DNA of 64,000 bases from Chryseobacterium sp. Tr-659. GTDB taxonomy: Bacteria > Bacteroidota > Bacteroidia > Flavobacteriales > Weeksellaceae. The stretch is from contig NZ_VWWP01000001.1 in NCBI RefSeq assembly GCF_011752975.1, positions 62,001 to 126,000 on the forward strand, given 5' to 3'. Of this stretch, positions 1 to 8,484 are shown piece by piece. Below the pieces are notes generated by a model. It saw nothing but the letters and a program-made list of their open reading frames with translations, did not search any database and had not been told where the DNA came from. Every line of letters starts with the position of its first letter. The stretch's first letter is position 1. The translations under genes were made by a program, and so were the position numbers.

Positions 1-2190
1 ACTTATAGCATAAGATGGAGAACTACACCTGGTGGAGTTTGGCAAACAGCTAATGTACCTGCGGGTCAGAACTTCTATGGTATCACAGGTCTTACTGAGC
101 AGACTAATTATGAAGTTCAGGTAGCTACTACATGTAACGGAACTACAGGAGGTTATTCGGGATCGGTAACATTTACAACACCACCGTTGTCATATTGCCA
201 GATGACAGGAACAGGAACTAACGACCATATTTCAAATGTAACCGTTACCTCTTCCAACCTTGGGGTTCCTCCAATGAATAATACTTCAGTACAAACTAAT
301 TATATTAGTTATACAACTCCTGAGACTCTTATTACTTTAGATGTTAATTCTCAAAATAATAAAATCTCTGTAGCAAAAGGATGGACAGGTTCAACAGGGA
401 ATGATGCAGTTACTGCTTGGATTGATTTCAACAGAAACGGTCAGTTCGAAACCAATGAACAAGTTCTTACTTCACCAGCTAATACCACTACGCCTGTTAC
501 AAATGTATTCTCTGTTCCTGCAACAGCATATACAGGTCCGCTTACAACGACGATGAGAGTTGTACTGAAACGTACAAGTGCTCCTGTATTATGTCAGAAT
601 GCAATAGATGGAGAAGTGGAAGATTACAGAGTAAGAATCCGTCCTTGTAGTAATGCAACTCCTAATACCCCTACATTTACACCAACGCACAATTCTGTTA
701 CCATAGGTATTACTGGTGCAGGAGTAAGTTATATGGTTAAATACAGAGTTCAGAATACAACTACATGGACAACGGTATATGCTTCTACATTATTAGGAAA
801 CATTCCATTGGTTATTAACGGTTTGACACCAGCTACAACTTACGAGGTTCAGATTGCTGCTATATGTGGAGATATTGTTGGTACAGCTACTCCGATAAAA
901 ACATTCACAACAAGATGTGATCCAACTCCTCCGAATGTAACAATAAGTAATATTACGCCTACAACTGCATTGATTACCTGGGCTCCGCTTGCTGCCAGCT
1001 CTACGTATACAATGAGATGGAGAAAAGTAGGAACAACACCATGGAATACAATTAACCTGCCGGCTCCTCCAGCTAATACGTATGTATTAGGAAGTGCAAC
1101 GGCTTTAGAACCATACACTACGTATGAAGTTCAGATTGCGAATATGTGTAACGGAGAAACTACTCTTAATCCATATTCTAATCCTAAAGTATTTACTACG
1201 GAAAGAATTTGTGAGATTCCTCCTCCAGGATTGACAATTACCCAGTTATTGCCAACATCAGCAGAAATTAAGTGGGATCCATTCCCGGGAGCAACCTATT
1301 TGCTTAGATATAGAAAAGTAGGTATTCCTAGCTGGACGGAAGTTCCTTCGTTGGTAAATAACCTTGTTTTAACAGGTCTTACAGAATTGACGAAATATGA
1401 AATGCAGGTAGTAAACATTTGTAATGGAACACCTGGAAATTATACTCCTCCTTACTACTTTACAACTCCTACAGTAATCTACTGTCAGATGGGTTCAGGA
1501 AGTTCAACAGGAGAACATATTTCAAAAGTAACAGTGAAGCCTACTGGTAAGAAAATGATGGAAAATGAATCAGGACCATCTACGTATACAAATTATACGG
1601 GAGTTCCTAAGACTTTCATCGAAATGATTCAGGGATCTACGGACAATGAAATCATCATTGAGAAAAAATGGACAGGAAATACTTATAATGAAGGAATTGC
1701 AGTATGGATTGACTTCAACAGAAACGGAGAGTTTGACATTAATGAAAGAGTATTTACTTCTCCGCCAAATACAGACAGCCCGGTATCTGGTAAATTCAAT
1801 GTTCCTGCAGATGCTTTCGTAAGTATGACGGATTACAAATATGTTGTAATGAGAGTAGCAATGTCAAGAGATGGAATTCCAGTAAACTGTACCAGCTTTA
1901 AAAATGGTGAAGTTGAAGACTATACTGTAAGAATTTCAAAACCTGCTGTTGCTAACCCTATTGATCAGACTGATATCATGATCTATCCTAACCCGGTAAG
2001 TTCAGTATTATTTGTGAAAAATATTAGCAAGAGAGCGAAATATAAGATTTATAATGCTGCCGGACAGGTAATCGCAGATGGTATATTGCTGAACAACCAG
2101 ATCAATGTAAGCAGATTGATTAATGGTGTTTATGTTATCGATATCGATGATAACGGTAAAACTGTTCAGAAGAAATTTATCAAAGAATAA
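1..2190 (+). CDS. Fibronectin-III/GEVED T9SS-sorted surface protein (5' truncated)
   Basis: The reading frame is open from the first base, so the gene starts outside the window and only its last 729 codons are visible. It begins inside a fibronectin type III repeat (TYEVQ-like strands). Then come a GEVED domain (about bases 190-640, ending GEVEDYRVRI), three more FN3 repeats (about 650-910, 920-1200, 1215-1470) and a second GEVED domain (about 1480-1940, ending GEVEDYTVRI). The C-terminus is a T9SS type A sorting domain with the YPNPVSSVL motif and KKFIKE end. Such proteins cross the outer membrane by the type IX system and stay on the surface or are released. The missing N-terminus may carry an enzymatic or adhesive domain. 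The function is otherwise unknown. Confidence 0.93.
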   Translation, partial: TYSIRWRTTPGGVWQTANVPAGQNFYGITGLTEQTNYEVQVATTCNGTTGGYSGSVTFTTPPLSYCQMTGTGTNDHISNVTVTSSNLGVPPMNNTSVQTNYISYTTPETLITLDVNSQNNKISVAKGWTGSTGNDAVTAWIDFNRNGQFETNEQVLTSPANTTTPVTNVFSVPATAYTGPLTTTMRVVLKRTSAPVLCQNAIDGEVEDYRVRIRPCSNATPNTPTFTPTHNSVTIGITGAGVSYMVKYRVQNTTTWTTVYASTLLGNIPLVINGLTPATTYEVQIAAICGDIVGTATPIKTFTTRCDPTPPNVTISNITPTTALITWAPLAASSTYTMRWRKVGTTPWNTINLPAPPANTYVLGSATALEPYTTYEVQIANMCNGETTLNPYSNPKVFTTERICEIPPPGLTITQLLPTSAEIKWDPFPGATYLLRYRKVGIPSWTEVPSLVNNLVLTGLTELTKYEMQVVNICNGTPGNYTPPYYFTTPTVIYCQMGSGSSTGEHISKVTVKPTGKKMMENESGPSTYTNYTGVPKTFIEMIQGSTDNEIIIEKKWTGNTYNEGIAVWIDFNRNGEFDINERVFTSPPNTDSPVSGKFNVPADAFVSMTDYKYVVMRVAMSRDGIPVNCTSFKNGEVEDYTVRISKPAVANPIDQTDIMIYPNPVSSVLFVKNISKRAKYKIYNAAGQVIADGILLNNQINVSRLINGVYVIDIDDNGKTVQKKFIKE

Positions 2191-2210
2191 TGATCTAAAT
2201 TTCAGATAGA

Positions 2211-2241
2211 ATAAGCCCCCGGAAACGGGGGCTTATTTTTT
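2211..2241 (+). terminator. Terminator of the FN3/GEVED gene
   Basis: GC-rich inverted repeat AAGCCCCC / GGGGGCTT with a GAAAC-type loop, followed by a T run. It lies 21 bp after the stop codon. Confidence 0.9.
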
Positions 2242-2281
2242 TATGATTCTTTCCTGATTTAGAGTGAAGACCTCAAGAATG

Positions 2282-2316
2282 AAAAAACTCGTTAGAAATA
2301 TTCCTAACGAGTTTTG
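2282..2316 (-). terminator. Terminator of the ruvB-coaE operon
   Basis: The 12-bp inverted repeat AAAACTCGTTAG / CTAACGAGTTTT is followed on the minus strand by a T run. It starts 2 bp after the coaE stop and faces the plus-strand terminator just upstream, so the two convergent units are insulated. Confidence 0.88.
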
Positions 2317-2317
2317 T

Positions 2318-2947
2318 TTATTCAATACTGAACACTACCTTTTCAGTCTGTTCTTTTAGTTCTTCCAGATTGGTATTGTTGTAAATAATACAATCTGCTA
2401 TTTTGATTTTATCCTTTTCAGGCATCTGCTTTTCCATTACAGATTCTACTTCACGGTAGGTTTTATGATCTCTGTCCATTACTCTTTTGATCCTGATGTT
2501 ATCTTCAGCAGTCACTAGAAGAGATTTATAACACTGCCTGTTGAGTTTTAATTCAAACAATAATGCTGTTTCCTTAAAAACTAAATACTTGCTTTGTTTT
2601 TTTACCCAGTTCTCAAAATCAATCCGCACAGCCGGATGAATAATTTCATTTAATTTCTGAAGCAGGTCTTTATCATTAAACACTTTGTCTGCAACAAATT
2701 TCCTGTCATACAGACCGTTTTCATCATAAGCTTCTTCACCAAGAAGTTCTTTGATCCTTACTTTAAGATCTTCATTGTCATTCACAATAGTTTTAGCCCT
2801 GTCGTCAGAATAATAGACTGGAAAGCCGAATTCCTCAATAAAATGGGCTACTGTTGTTTTTCCTGAACCAATTCCTCCGGTTAAGCCTATGATCTTGGGC
2901 GCTGGTTCCGGTTCAGTCTGCTGGGTCTCTGAATGTAATTCTTCCAT
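2318..2947 (-). CDS. coaE: Dephospho-CoA kinase
   Basis: Phosphorylates the 3'-hydroxyl of dephospho-CoA with ATP, the last step of coenzyme A synthesis, in the cytoplasm. The P-loop GGIGSGKTT lies at about residues 24-32, followed by the family's YYSDDRAK region, HPAVR and a RQCYKSLLVTA-like stretch. At 209 aa it is the usual length. A hydrophilic tail of about 17 residues (HSETQQTEPEPAPK) precedes the P-loop fold, so the true start could be slightly internal. It is the last gene of a minus-strand operon, 9 bp after the MBL gene, and a terminator follows at once. Confidence 0.95.
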   Translation of the reverse strand: MEELHSETQQTEPEPAPKIIGLTGGIGSGKTTVAHFIEEFGFPVYYSDDRAKTIVNDNEDLKVRIKELLGEEAYDENGLYDRKFVADKVFNDKDLLQKLNEIIHPAVRIDFENWVKKQSKYLVFKETALLFELKLNRQCYKSLLVTAEDNIRIKRVMDRDHKTYREVESVMEKQMPEKDKIKIADCIIYNNTNLEELKEQTEKVVFSIE

Positions 2948-2956
2948 AATTAAAAA

Positions 2957-3823
2957 TTAATATCCAAAAACATCATTAAAACTGAAGGTCTCGTCAAGCC
3001 TTACCCCTTTGTCTGTCATTTTAAGACTGGCAAGCTCGTTGTGGGCATCGTGTTCGAAAAACAGTAAATATTCATTATCTATACATTGTTTAAGGAATTT
3101 TCCTTTTTCTTCCAATGTAAGAAGAGGTCTTGTATCATATCCCATTACATATACCTGGTTAATATGTCCTGCCGTAGGAATAAGATCGGCTGCGAAAACA
3201 ACTGTCTTTTCCTGGTACTGAATTACCGGAAGCATTTGTTTTTCCGTGTGGCCGTCTACAAATATGACATCCATTTTCAAGTCTGGTGCAAAACCGTAGT
3301 TTCCGGTCTTCGGAAGCGGTAAAAAGTTTAATTGGCCACTTTCCTGCATAGGAATGATATTTTCTTTTAAAAAGCTGGCTTTTTCCCTTGCATTAGGCTC
3401 TGTTGCCCATTGCCAATGGTTTTCGTTGGTCCAGAAATGTGCGTTCTTAAAAGCGGGTCTGTATCCTGTTCTGTCATCATTCCATTCTATAGCTCCCCCA
3501 CAGTGATCAAAGTGAAGGTGGGTTAAGAATACATCAGTGATGTCTTCCTTTACAAACCCATATTTTTTTAAGTTTTTATCCAGAGTATCATCTCCCCAAA
3601 GAGAATAATGTCCGAAGAATTTATCATCCTGTTTATTCCCCAGGCCGCAGTCTACCAGGATCAGTTTTTTTCCATCTTCAATAAGCAGCGAACGGGTTCC
3701 CAGTTCGATCAGGTTTTTGTCGTCTGCAGGATTGGTTTTTTCCCACAAACTCTTCGGGACGACTCCGAACATAGCACCGCCGTCCAGTTTAAATTTTCCA
3801 CATTGTATTGGATATAGCTTCAT
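2957..3823 (-). CDS. Metallo-beta-lactamase-fold hydrolase
   Basis: 288 aa. The metal-binding motif HLHFDH is at residues 102-107, with further ligands in VDGHTEKQ, AADLIPT and FEHDAH near the C-terminus. This arrangement is that of two-metal MBL-fold hydrolases of the lactonase-like branch (AiiA/YtnP type). The substrate cannot be read from the sequence: lactone hydrolysis or a housekeeping thio- or phosphoester activity are both possible. There is no signal peptide, so it is probably cytoplasmic. It lies 13 bp after the PaiB-like gene and 9 bp before coaE in one operon. Confidence 0.85.
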   Translation of the reverse strand: MKLYPIQCGKFKLDGGAMFGVVPKSLWEKTNPADDKNLIELGTRSLLIEDGKKLILVDCGLGNKQDDKFFGHYSLWGDDTLDKNLKKYGFVKEDITDVFLTHLHFDHCGGAIEWNDDRTGYRPAFKNAHFWTNENHWQWATEPNAREKASFLKENIIPMQESGQLNFLPLPKTGNYGFAPDLKMDVIFVDGHTEKQMLPVIQYQEKTVVFAADLIPTAGHINQVYVMGYDTRPLLTLEEKGKFLKQCIDNEYLLFFEHDAHNELASLKMTDKGVRLDETFSFNDVFGY

Positions 3824-3836
3824 ATGTATATTTTGA

Positions 3837-4448
3837 TTATTTCTTTATTGATTTCATTTTCTCAGCAATTTTTCCGGCTTGGTCATCAGATTGCTCAAGT
3901 TGACGGATGATATTATTAAAATCAGCTTCTTTTCTGTTTTGAGAAAGCTTTTGCTTGATAAATATTTCTGTTGGAATTATTTTAAGCCCAAAAGCACCCT
4001 TCATTTCCTTTTCCACAAATTCTTTTCCCATATCTTTCACCATCATCGGGCATTGCTGGAATTTCTCATATTTGGTGGTTAATCTGTCCAGGTGGGCATA
4101 TAGTTCATCATGATTCATCAATTCAACTTTGCCGTAGATCTGTACTGCTTCATAATTCCAGGTAGAAACGTTGATATGATCATACCAGCTGCTGGAAATA
4201 TAAGTATGCGCTCCTAAAAAGTCACAAAGAACTTCATCTCCGTTTTTCAGAACTTTTGCCTGTGGATTAGCCCTTGAAATATGAGTTTCAAGATAAGCAT
4301 TTTCCGGATGATCTTCATTGAGCATCATCATAGAGTGCGTGGCACGAATTTTATCAACTGAAGAAATCAGTAATGCAAAAGAATTTTCTCTGATAATCTC
4401 TTTCATCAGATCAATATCTTCGCTTTTGTATAATTTAGGAACAAACAT
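3837..4448 (-). CDS. PaiB-family FMN-binding protein
   Basis: 203 aa beginning MFVPKLYKSED, with the PaiB features THSMMMLN, HISRANPQ, and a YISSSWY-x(7)-STWNYEAVQIYG core. The family has a split-barrel flavin-binding fold. It was named after the Bacillus protease-synthesis/sporulation regulator PaiB, but most members are of unproven function. It is in an operon between ruvB (13 bp) and the MBL hydrolase (13 bp). No DNA-binding domain is evident, so a role as a flavin-dependent enzyme is as likely as regulation. Confidence 0.87.
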   Translation of the reverse strand: MFVPKLYKSEDIDLMKEIIRENSFALLISSVDKIRATHSMMMLNEDHPENAYLETHISRANPQAKVLKNGDEVLCDFLGAHTYISSSWYDHINVSTWNYEAVQIYGKVELMNHDELYAHLDRLTTKYEKFQQCPMMVKDMGKEFVEKEMKGAFGLKIIPTEIFIKQKLSQNRKEADFNNIIRQLEQSDDQAGKIAEKMKSIKK

Positions 4449-4461
4449 AAATTAATTTGAA

Positions 4462-5484
4462 TTAAAAAAGTTCCCCGGGATTTTTAGGTCTTGTAATATT
4501 TAAATGTTGATAGGCTTTTTCCGTGACTTCTCTTCCTCTTGGAGTTCGGATGATAAAGCCTTCCTGAATTAGAAACGGCTCATAAACTTCTTCCAGTGTT
4601 TCCGGGTTTTCACCGATAGATGTTGCAAGAGCAGAAATTCCCACAGGTTTTCCTCTGAAATTCTCAATCATGACACGCATGATCTTGTTATCCATCTCAT
4701 CCAGCCCGAATTCATCCACATTCAGAGAATCCAGCGCATATTTTGTAATATTGATCTCAATCTCACCATTACCTTTAATCTCCGCAAAATCACGGACTCT
4801 TCTTAGCAAGGCATTCGCAATTCTGGGAGTTCCGCGGCTTCTTCTTGCAATTTCTATAGCGGCATTTTCATAAATAATGACACCTAAAACTCTTGCACTT
4901 CTTTGAATAATCACTGACAAGAGTTCAATAGAATAATATTCAAGCCTGCTTTGAATTCCGAATCGGGCAAGCATGGGTTTGGTAAGCATACCGCTTCTTG
5001 TAGTAGCTCCCACTAAAGTAAAAGGATTTAATCCAATCTGAACACTTCTTGCATTGGGGCCTGTTTCCAGCATGATGTCAATCTTATAATCTTCCATTGC
5101 AGAATACAGGTATTCTTCTACTACGGGAGAAAGACGGTGAATTTCATCAATGAAAAGAACATCATTTTCCTCCAGATTAGTTAATAAACCAGCTAAACTT
5201 CCGGGTTTATCCAATACGGGGCCTGAAGTTATTTTACAGTTTACACCAAGTTCATTAGCAATAATATTCGCTAACGTTGTTTTTCCAAGACCTGGCGGAC
5301 CATGTAACAAAACATGATCAAGCGCACCGCCGCGCCTTTTGGCGGCAGTAACAAAAACTTCAAGGTTTTCCAGCGTTTTTCTCTGTCCCGCAAAATCTTT
5401 AAAGCTCTGGGGACGGATCTGTTCTTCCTGCATCAGCTCCTCGCGTGAGTAGTTTTCCTTATCTGGATGTAAAAAATCTGGCAT
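4462..5484 (-). CDS. ruvB: Holliday junction branch migration helicase RuvB
   Basis: 340 aa AAA+ motor that drives branch migration with RuvA and hands junctions to RuvC. Visible motifs are: N-terminal [15 protein letters not shown], Walker [14 protein letters not shown], Walker [11 protein letters not shown], sensor 1 GATTRSGML, sensor 2 region [20 protein letters not shown], and the C-terminal winged helix ending [13 protein letters not shown]. It is first in a four-gene minus-strand operon. A -7 promoter box lies 20 bp upstream of its ATG. Confidence 0.98.
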   Translation of the reverse strand: MPDFLHPDKENYSREELMQEEQIRPQSFKDFAGQRKTLENLEVFVTAAKRRGGALDHVLLHGPPGLGKTTLANIIANELGVNCKITSGPVLDKPGSLAGLLTNLEENDVLFIDEIHRLSPVVEEYLYSAMEDYKIDIMLETGPNARSVQIGLNPFTLVGATTRSGMLTKPMLARFGIQSRLEYYSIELLSVIIQRSARVLGVIIYENAAIEIARRSRGTPRIANALLRRVRDFAEIKGNGEIEINITKYALDSLNVDEFGLDEMDNKIMRVMIENFRGKPVGISALATSIGENPETLEEVYEPFLIQEGFIIRTPRGREVTEKAYQHLNITRPKNPGELF

Positions 5485-5503
5485 TAATTCATTTCATTTA
5501 CCT

Positions 5504-5511
5504 CAAAGATA
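5504..5511 (-). promoter_or_regulatory. -7 promoter box of the ruvB operon
   Basis: Minus-strand TATCTTTG matches the Bacteroidota -7 consensus TAnnTTTG, with the start codon 20 bp downstream. No clear -33 TTTG at the right distance was seen. Confidence 0.6.
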
Positions 5512-5557
5512 GGAAATTTAGACAAAGGTTGAAAGGTACACTGACAAAAGGTTGAAT

Positions 5558-5860
5558 TAAGGTTTAGACGAAGACTAAGGTTTAGACCAACGATGTGTTT
5601 CTAGGATATGAACAAGAAGATGTAAGATATAATTAATTGGGATATTTTAAGTATTTTTGAGATGGAAAACTTTATAATAGATTGATAAAAGATTTTACAG
5701 AAATGCCTGTTGGGCAAAAAACAATAAATATTGCTGAAAAATGTTTTCATATATCGGACCGCTTGCCTAAAAAAGAAGAGTTGGTTGATGAAGTAGTACA
5801 TGATTTGAATAAAATTACCAATCATTTGAATAGAAACAATCAGCCTTAGTCTAAACCTTA
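5558..5860. repeat. Inverted repeats of a TAAGGTTTAGAC unit flanking an ORF relic
   Basis: AAGGTTTAGAC occurs at 5559-5569 and again at 5577-5587 (18-bp period). Its exact reverse complement GTCTAAACCTT is at 5849-5859, overlapping the end of the small frame between them. The ~260-bp segment is therefore bounded by inverted repeats. Confidence 0.75.
5661..5849 (+). pseudogene. Small helical ORF or gene remnant upstream of hutI
   Basis: An open frame of 62 codons after a TGA has no ATG at its beginning. The first usable starts are TTG 5682 or ATG 5703. The translation contains MPVGQKTINIAEKCFHIS, then DRLPKKEELVDEVVHDL, and it is helix-rich and protein-like. I do not recognise the family. The lack of a proper start and the flanking inverted repeats suggest a decayed gene, but a short expressed protein from 5703 is possible. 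With the repeats it fills the 380-bp gap between ruvB and hutI. Confidence 0.35.
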
Positions 5861-5865
5861 AAATA

Positions 5866-7092
5866 ATGAAATTAATAGGACCATTTAAGCAGGTGGTAAC
5901 ACTTGCCAACTTACCGTTAAGAGGAAAAATTTCTGATGAACAATTGGAAATCATTGCCGATGGAGGAATCATAGTAAAAGATAACACTATTCAGGAAGTT
6001 GGAAACTTTGAAACGCTGAAAACAGAAAACCCTACGATAGAAATTGACAAGGTAGAAGGAGAACAGATAGTTCTTCCTGCTTTTGTGGATTCTCATACTC
6101 ACATCTGCTTTGGAGGAAACAGGGCCAATGATTTTGCTATGCGTAATGCCGGGAAAACCTATCTGGAGATCGCGGAAAGCGGTGGAGGGATCTGGAGCTC
6201 TGTACAGCATACAAGAAATGCTTCAGAAGAAGAATTGCTGAAAACCTTGCTGGAAAGAATCAATTTCCTTGTTGATCTTGGAATCACAACCATTGAAGTG
6301 AAAAGCGGATACGGTCTGGATGTAGAAAATGAGCTGAAAATGCTTAGAATTATTAAAAAAGCTCAGGAAACCACTCAGGCAACTTTAGTTCCTACATGTC
6401 TTTCAGCGCATTTAAAACCAAGAGATTTTGAAGGAACTAATCCGGAATATTTAGAATATATCATTACTGAAATTTTACCTAAAGTAAAAGAAGAGGGATT
6501 GGCCAATAGAGTAGATATCTTTATTGAAAAGTCTGCATTCCAGCCCGAAGAAAGTAAAGACTTCTTATTAAAAACAAAAGCACTGGGATTCGAAATTACG
6601 GTCCATGCAGATCAGTTTACACCGGGAAGTTCAAGAATTGCAGTAGAAGTGGGAGCAAAGTCTGCAGACCACTTAGAAGCTACTATTGATGAGGATATTG
6701 AATTTTTAGCACAATCTGACACTGTCGCAACTGCTCTTCCGGGGGCAAGCTTAGGATTAGGTGAAAAATTTACACCCGCAAGAAAATTATTGGATGCAGG
6801 AGCTATAGTAGCTATTGCCAGTGACTGGAATCCGGGATCTGCCCCAATGGGGAATCTGATTACACAGGCTTCCATTTTAGCAACTTTTCAGAAACTGACA
6901 ACTGCTGAGGTCTTGGCAGGAATGACCTTCCGTGCTGCATATGCCCTTAATCTGGAAGACAGAGGACAATTAGAAACTGGAAAAAAAGCAGATTTTGTAA
7001 CTTTCAAAACCAACAACTTTCAGAATGTTCTGTATAACCAGGGAAGTCTGAAAGCTGAGAAAGTTTATATTAATGGAAATATTGTGAATTAA
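5866..7092 (+). CDS. hutI: Imidazolonepropionase
   Basis: 408 aa. Hydrolyses 4-imidazolone-5-propanoate to N-formimidoyl-L-glutamate in histidine degradation. Metal-site motifs of the amidohydrolase fold are visible: DSHTHICFGG, FEITVHADQF, and SDWNPGSAP for the catalytic Asp. The family block SGGGIWSSVQHTR is present. Length is normal. No hutH or hutU is in the window, but hutG lies 3.5 kb downstream on the same strand. The upstream region carries repeat-flanked relic DNA rather than an obvious promoter. Confidence 0.97.
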   Translation: MKLIGPFKQVVTLANLPLRGKISDEQLEIIADGGIIVKDNTIQEVGNFETLKTENPTIEIDKVEGEQIVLPAFVDSHTHICFGGNRANDFAMRNAGKTYLEIAESGGGIWSSVQHTRNASEEELLKTLLERINFLVDLGITTIEVKSGYGLDVENELKMLRIIKKAQETTQATLVPTCLSAHLKPRDFEGTNPEYLEYIITEILPKVKEEGLANRVDIFIEKSAFQPEESKDFLLKTKALGFEITVHADQFTPGSSRIAVEVGAKSADHLEATIDEDIEFLAQSDTVATALPGASLGLGEKFTPARKLLDAGAIVAIASDWNPGSAPMGNLITQASILATFQKLTTAEVLAGMTFRAAYALNLEDRGQLETGKKADFVTFKTNNFQNVLYNQGSLKAEKVYINGNIVN

Positions 7093-7115
7093 ATTTGAAA
7101 AGCCTTAAGATTTGA

Positions 7116-8183
7116 ATGATGAAAGAAGAAAGACTTAACTATAAGGTTTTTTGGGATTGGTTTCTGACCATGGAAAAAGATTTCTATGGAATTGTAGAAA
7201 GAGGAGAGCAGGAAGCTATAGAAAAAGACTTTTTTGATATCATTTCTCCCAGGCTTAAAGAACTTAATGATGGGTTTTATTTTCTAACCGGAATGTCTGA
7301 TGAATCTATCGCGGAGTTGATTATTACAGTAGACGGAGAAGTAAAAAATGTTGTCTTTGCAGAGGAACTGATTGCTGTTGCACCCAAGCTTAGCCATTGG
7401 AAATTTACAGCGCTGAAGCCTGAAATGGATATACAAAATGTATATGTTAGTATGGGAGACTATAAGTTCACCAGAGATAATATTTTTTTCTATTCTAATG
7501 AACTGGAAGATTACCCTGATGAGGTTGATCTGGTTTTTGTTTACAGTGGAGATATCGAAAACAAAGAGGCAATTACTACCGGGATCTGTATTTTCTTAGA
7601 TAACTATTTAGGAGAGCTAAACTTTGCCACACAAATTGACACATTTAGAGTAACAGAAATTAATCAGGCAGAAAAAGAGCTTGTACCGATTGAGAAACTA
7701 AAAGACTTCCTTCAATGGAGGGAAAGAGAATTTATTGAAAAGTACAAGAGTACAAAACATGTAGATATTGAAGAAGAATTTTCTATTATAAGGGCCCATT
7801 TGGAAAATGAGAGGCCACTTATTGCCTGTATGAATCTTCCCTTATTAAAATATGACAGGAAAGCTTCTTATCCATGGATTTCAGTATTAAAAGTTCAATA
7901 TAATGGTGAAGATAATGATGGGCTTCCCGATAAAGAAGATTTTGAGAGATTAAGCAATATAGAAGATCGGGCTATTGAAGAACTCAAAAAATATGGATAT
8001 CTTTATCTGGGAAGAGAAAGTGCAGATAATATCAAAGAAAGTTATTTTGTAGGGAAGGATTTCAGACAAATAGCAAAAGTTTTTAATACGATACAAAATA
8101 CAAATCCTGAATATAAAATATCATTTAGAATTTTTAAAGATAAATATTGGCAATACTTTAAATATTATAATAACGTGAATTGA
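7116..8183 (+). CDS. DUF695 domain protein
   Basis: 355 aa, starting MMKEE or MKEE. The N-terminal half (KVFWDWFLTMEKDFYGIVE...) resembles a Bacteroidota domain that predicts how well measured values are reported. The C-terminal half (about residue 195 on, LQWREREFIEKYKST...) resembles DUF695 and ends YWQYFKYYNNVN. Both halves are acidic and soluble, with no signal peptide. Function is unknown. It begins 23 bp after hutI and may be co-transcribed. A short hutI-like coding relic just after its stop suggests it entered next to a duplicated hutI end. Confidence 0.75.
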   Translation: MMKEERLNYKVFWDWFLTMEKDFYGIVERGEQEAIEKDFFDIISPRLKELNDGFYFLTGMSDESIAELIITVDGEVKNVVFAEELIAVAPKLSHWKFTALKPEMDIQNVYVSMGDYKFTRDNIFFYSNELEDYPDEVDLVFVYSGDIENKEAITTGICIFLDNYLGELNFATQIDTFRVTEINQAEKELVPIEKLKDFLQWREREFIEKYKSTKHVDIEEEFSIIRAHLENERPLIACMNLPLLKYDRKASYPWISVLKVQYNGEDNDGLPDKEDFERLSNIEDRAIEELKKYGYLYLGRESADNIKESYFVGKDFRQIAKVFNTIQNTNPEYKISFRIFKDKYWQYFKYYNNVN

Positions 8184-8196
8184 AAACATTGGGAAA

Positions 8197-8226
8197 AATA
8201 TACTCTATAATCAGGGAAACTTAAAG
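8197..8226 (+). pseudogene. Relic of the hutI 3' end
   Basis: Ten codons read NILYNQGNLK. The hutI C-terminal region at 7024-7053 reads NVLYNQGSLK. Eight of the ten residues match, while the DNA matches at 21 of 30 positions, and most of the differences are at third codon positions. This pattern points to a diverged coding duplicate rather than chance. It lies 13 bp after the DUF695 stop. Confidence 0.45.
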
Positions 8227-8232
8227 ATCTTT

Positions 8233-8370
8233 TTATATTTTTTGAAGGGTTGAATATATAAAGTTGAAATCATAAAACCCCTTACTTTTTTCGTATTCCA
8301 TATAAGTTTCCTTATATTGTGCCGCAATTGCTGGTGATTTATAATCAAAAACAGCAATTTTCAATAGTTC
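8233..8370 (-). pseudogene. C-terminal remnant of an unknown protein
   Basis: On the minus strand, 45 codons are open between two stops, with no start codon near the 5' end. The translation begins ELLKIAVFDYKSPAIAAQYK and contains EYEKSKGFYDFNFIYSTLQKI before TAA. Its composition is protein-like and its GC pattern unlike the surrounding AT-rich spacer. I cannot name the parent gene. It occupies most of the 300-bp gap before the BCCT transporter. Confidence 0.4.
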
Positions 8371-8484
8371 TTAAGTACAGATAAACAGGCAGAGAACCTG
8401 GATATTTTCTCCCTTTTAGTACTTCTATTACAGCTATACCACAGACCAGGTTGACTTGTCAATACTATAAATACGAAAATAAAA

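Noticed and set aside
849..1118. Antisense open frame of 89 codons inside the FN3/GEVED gene
   Set aside because: Lies wholly inside a clear gene on the other strand, with unlike composition. A codon-bias shadow.
5601..5987. Minus-strand open frame of 128 codons over the ruvB-hutI spacer
   Set aside because: Runs into the 5' end of hutI and has an unlikely Phe/Ile-rich translation. The plus strand has better-looking relic sequence.
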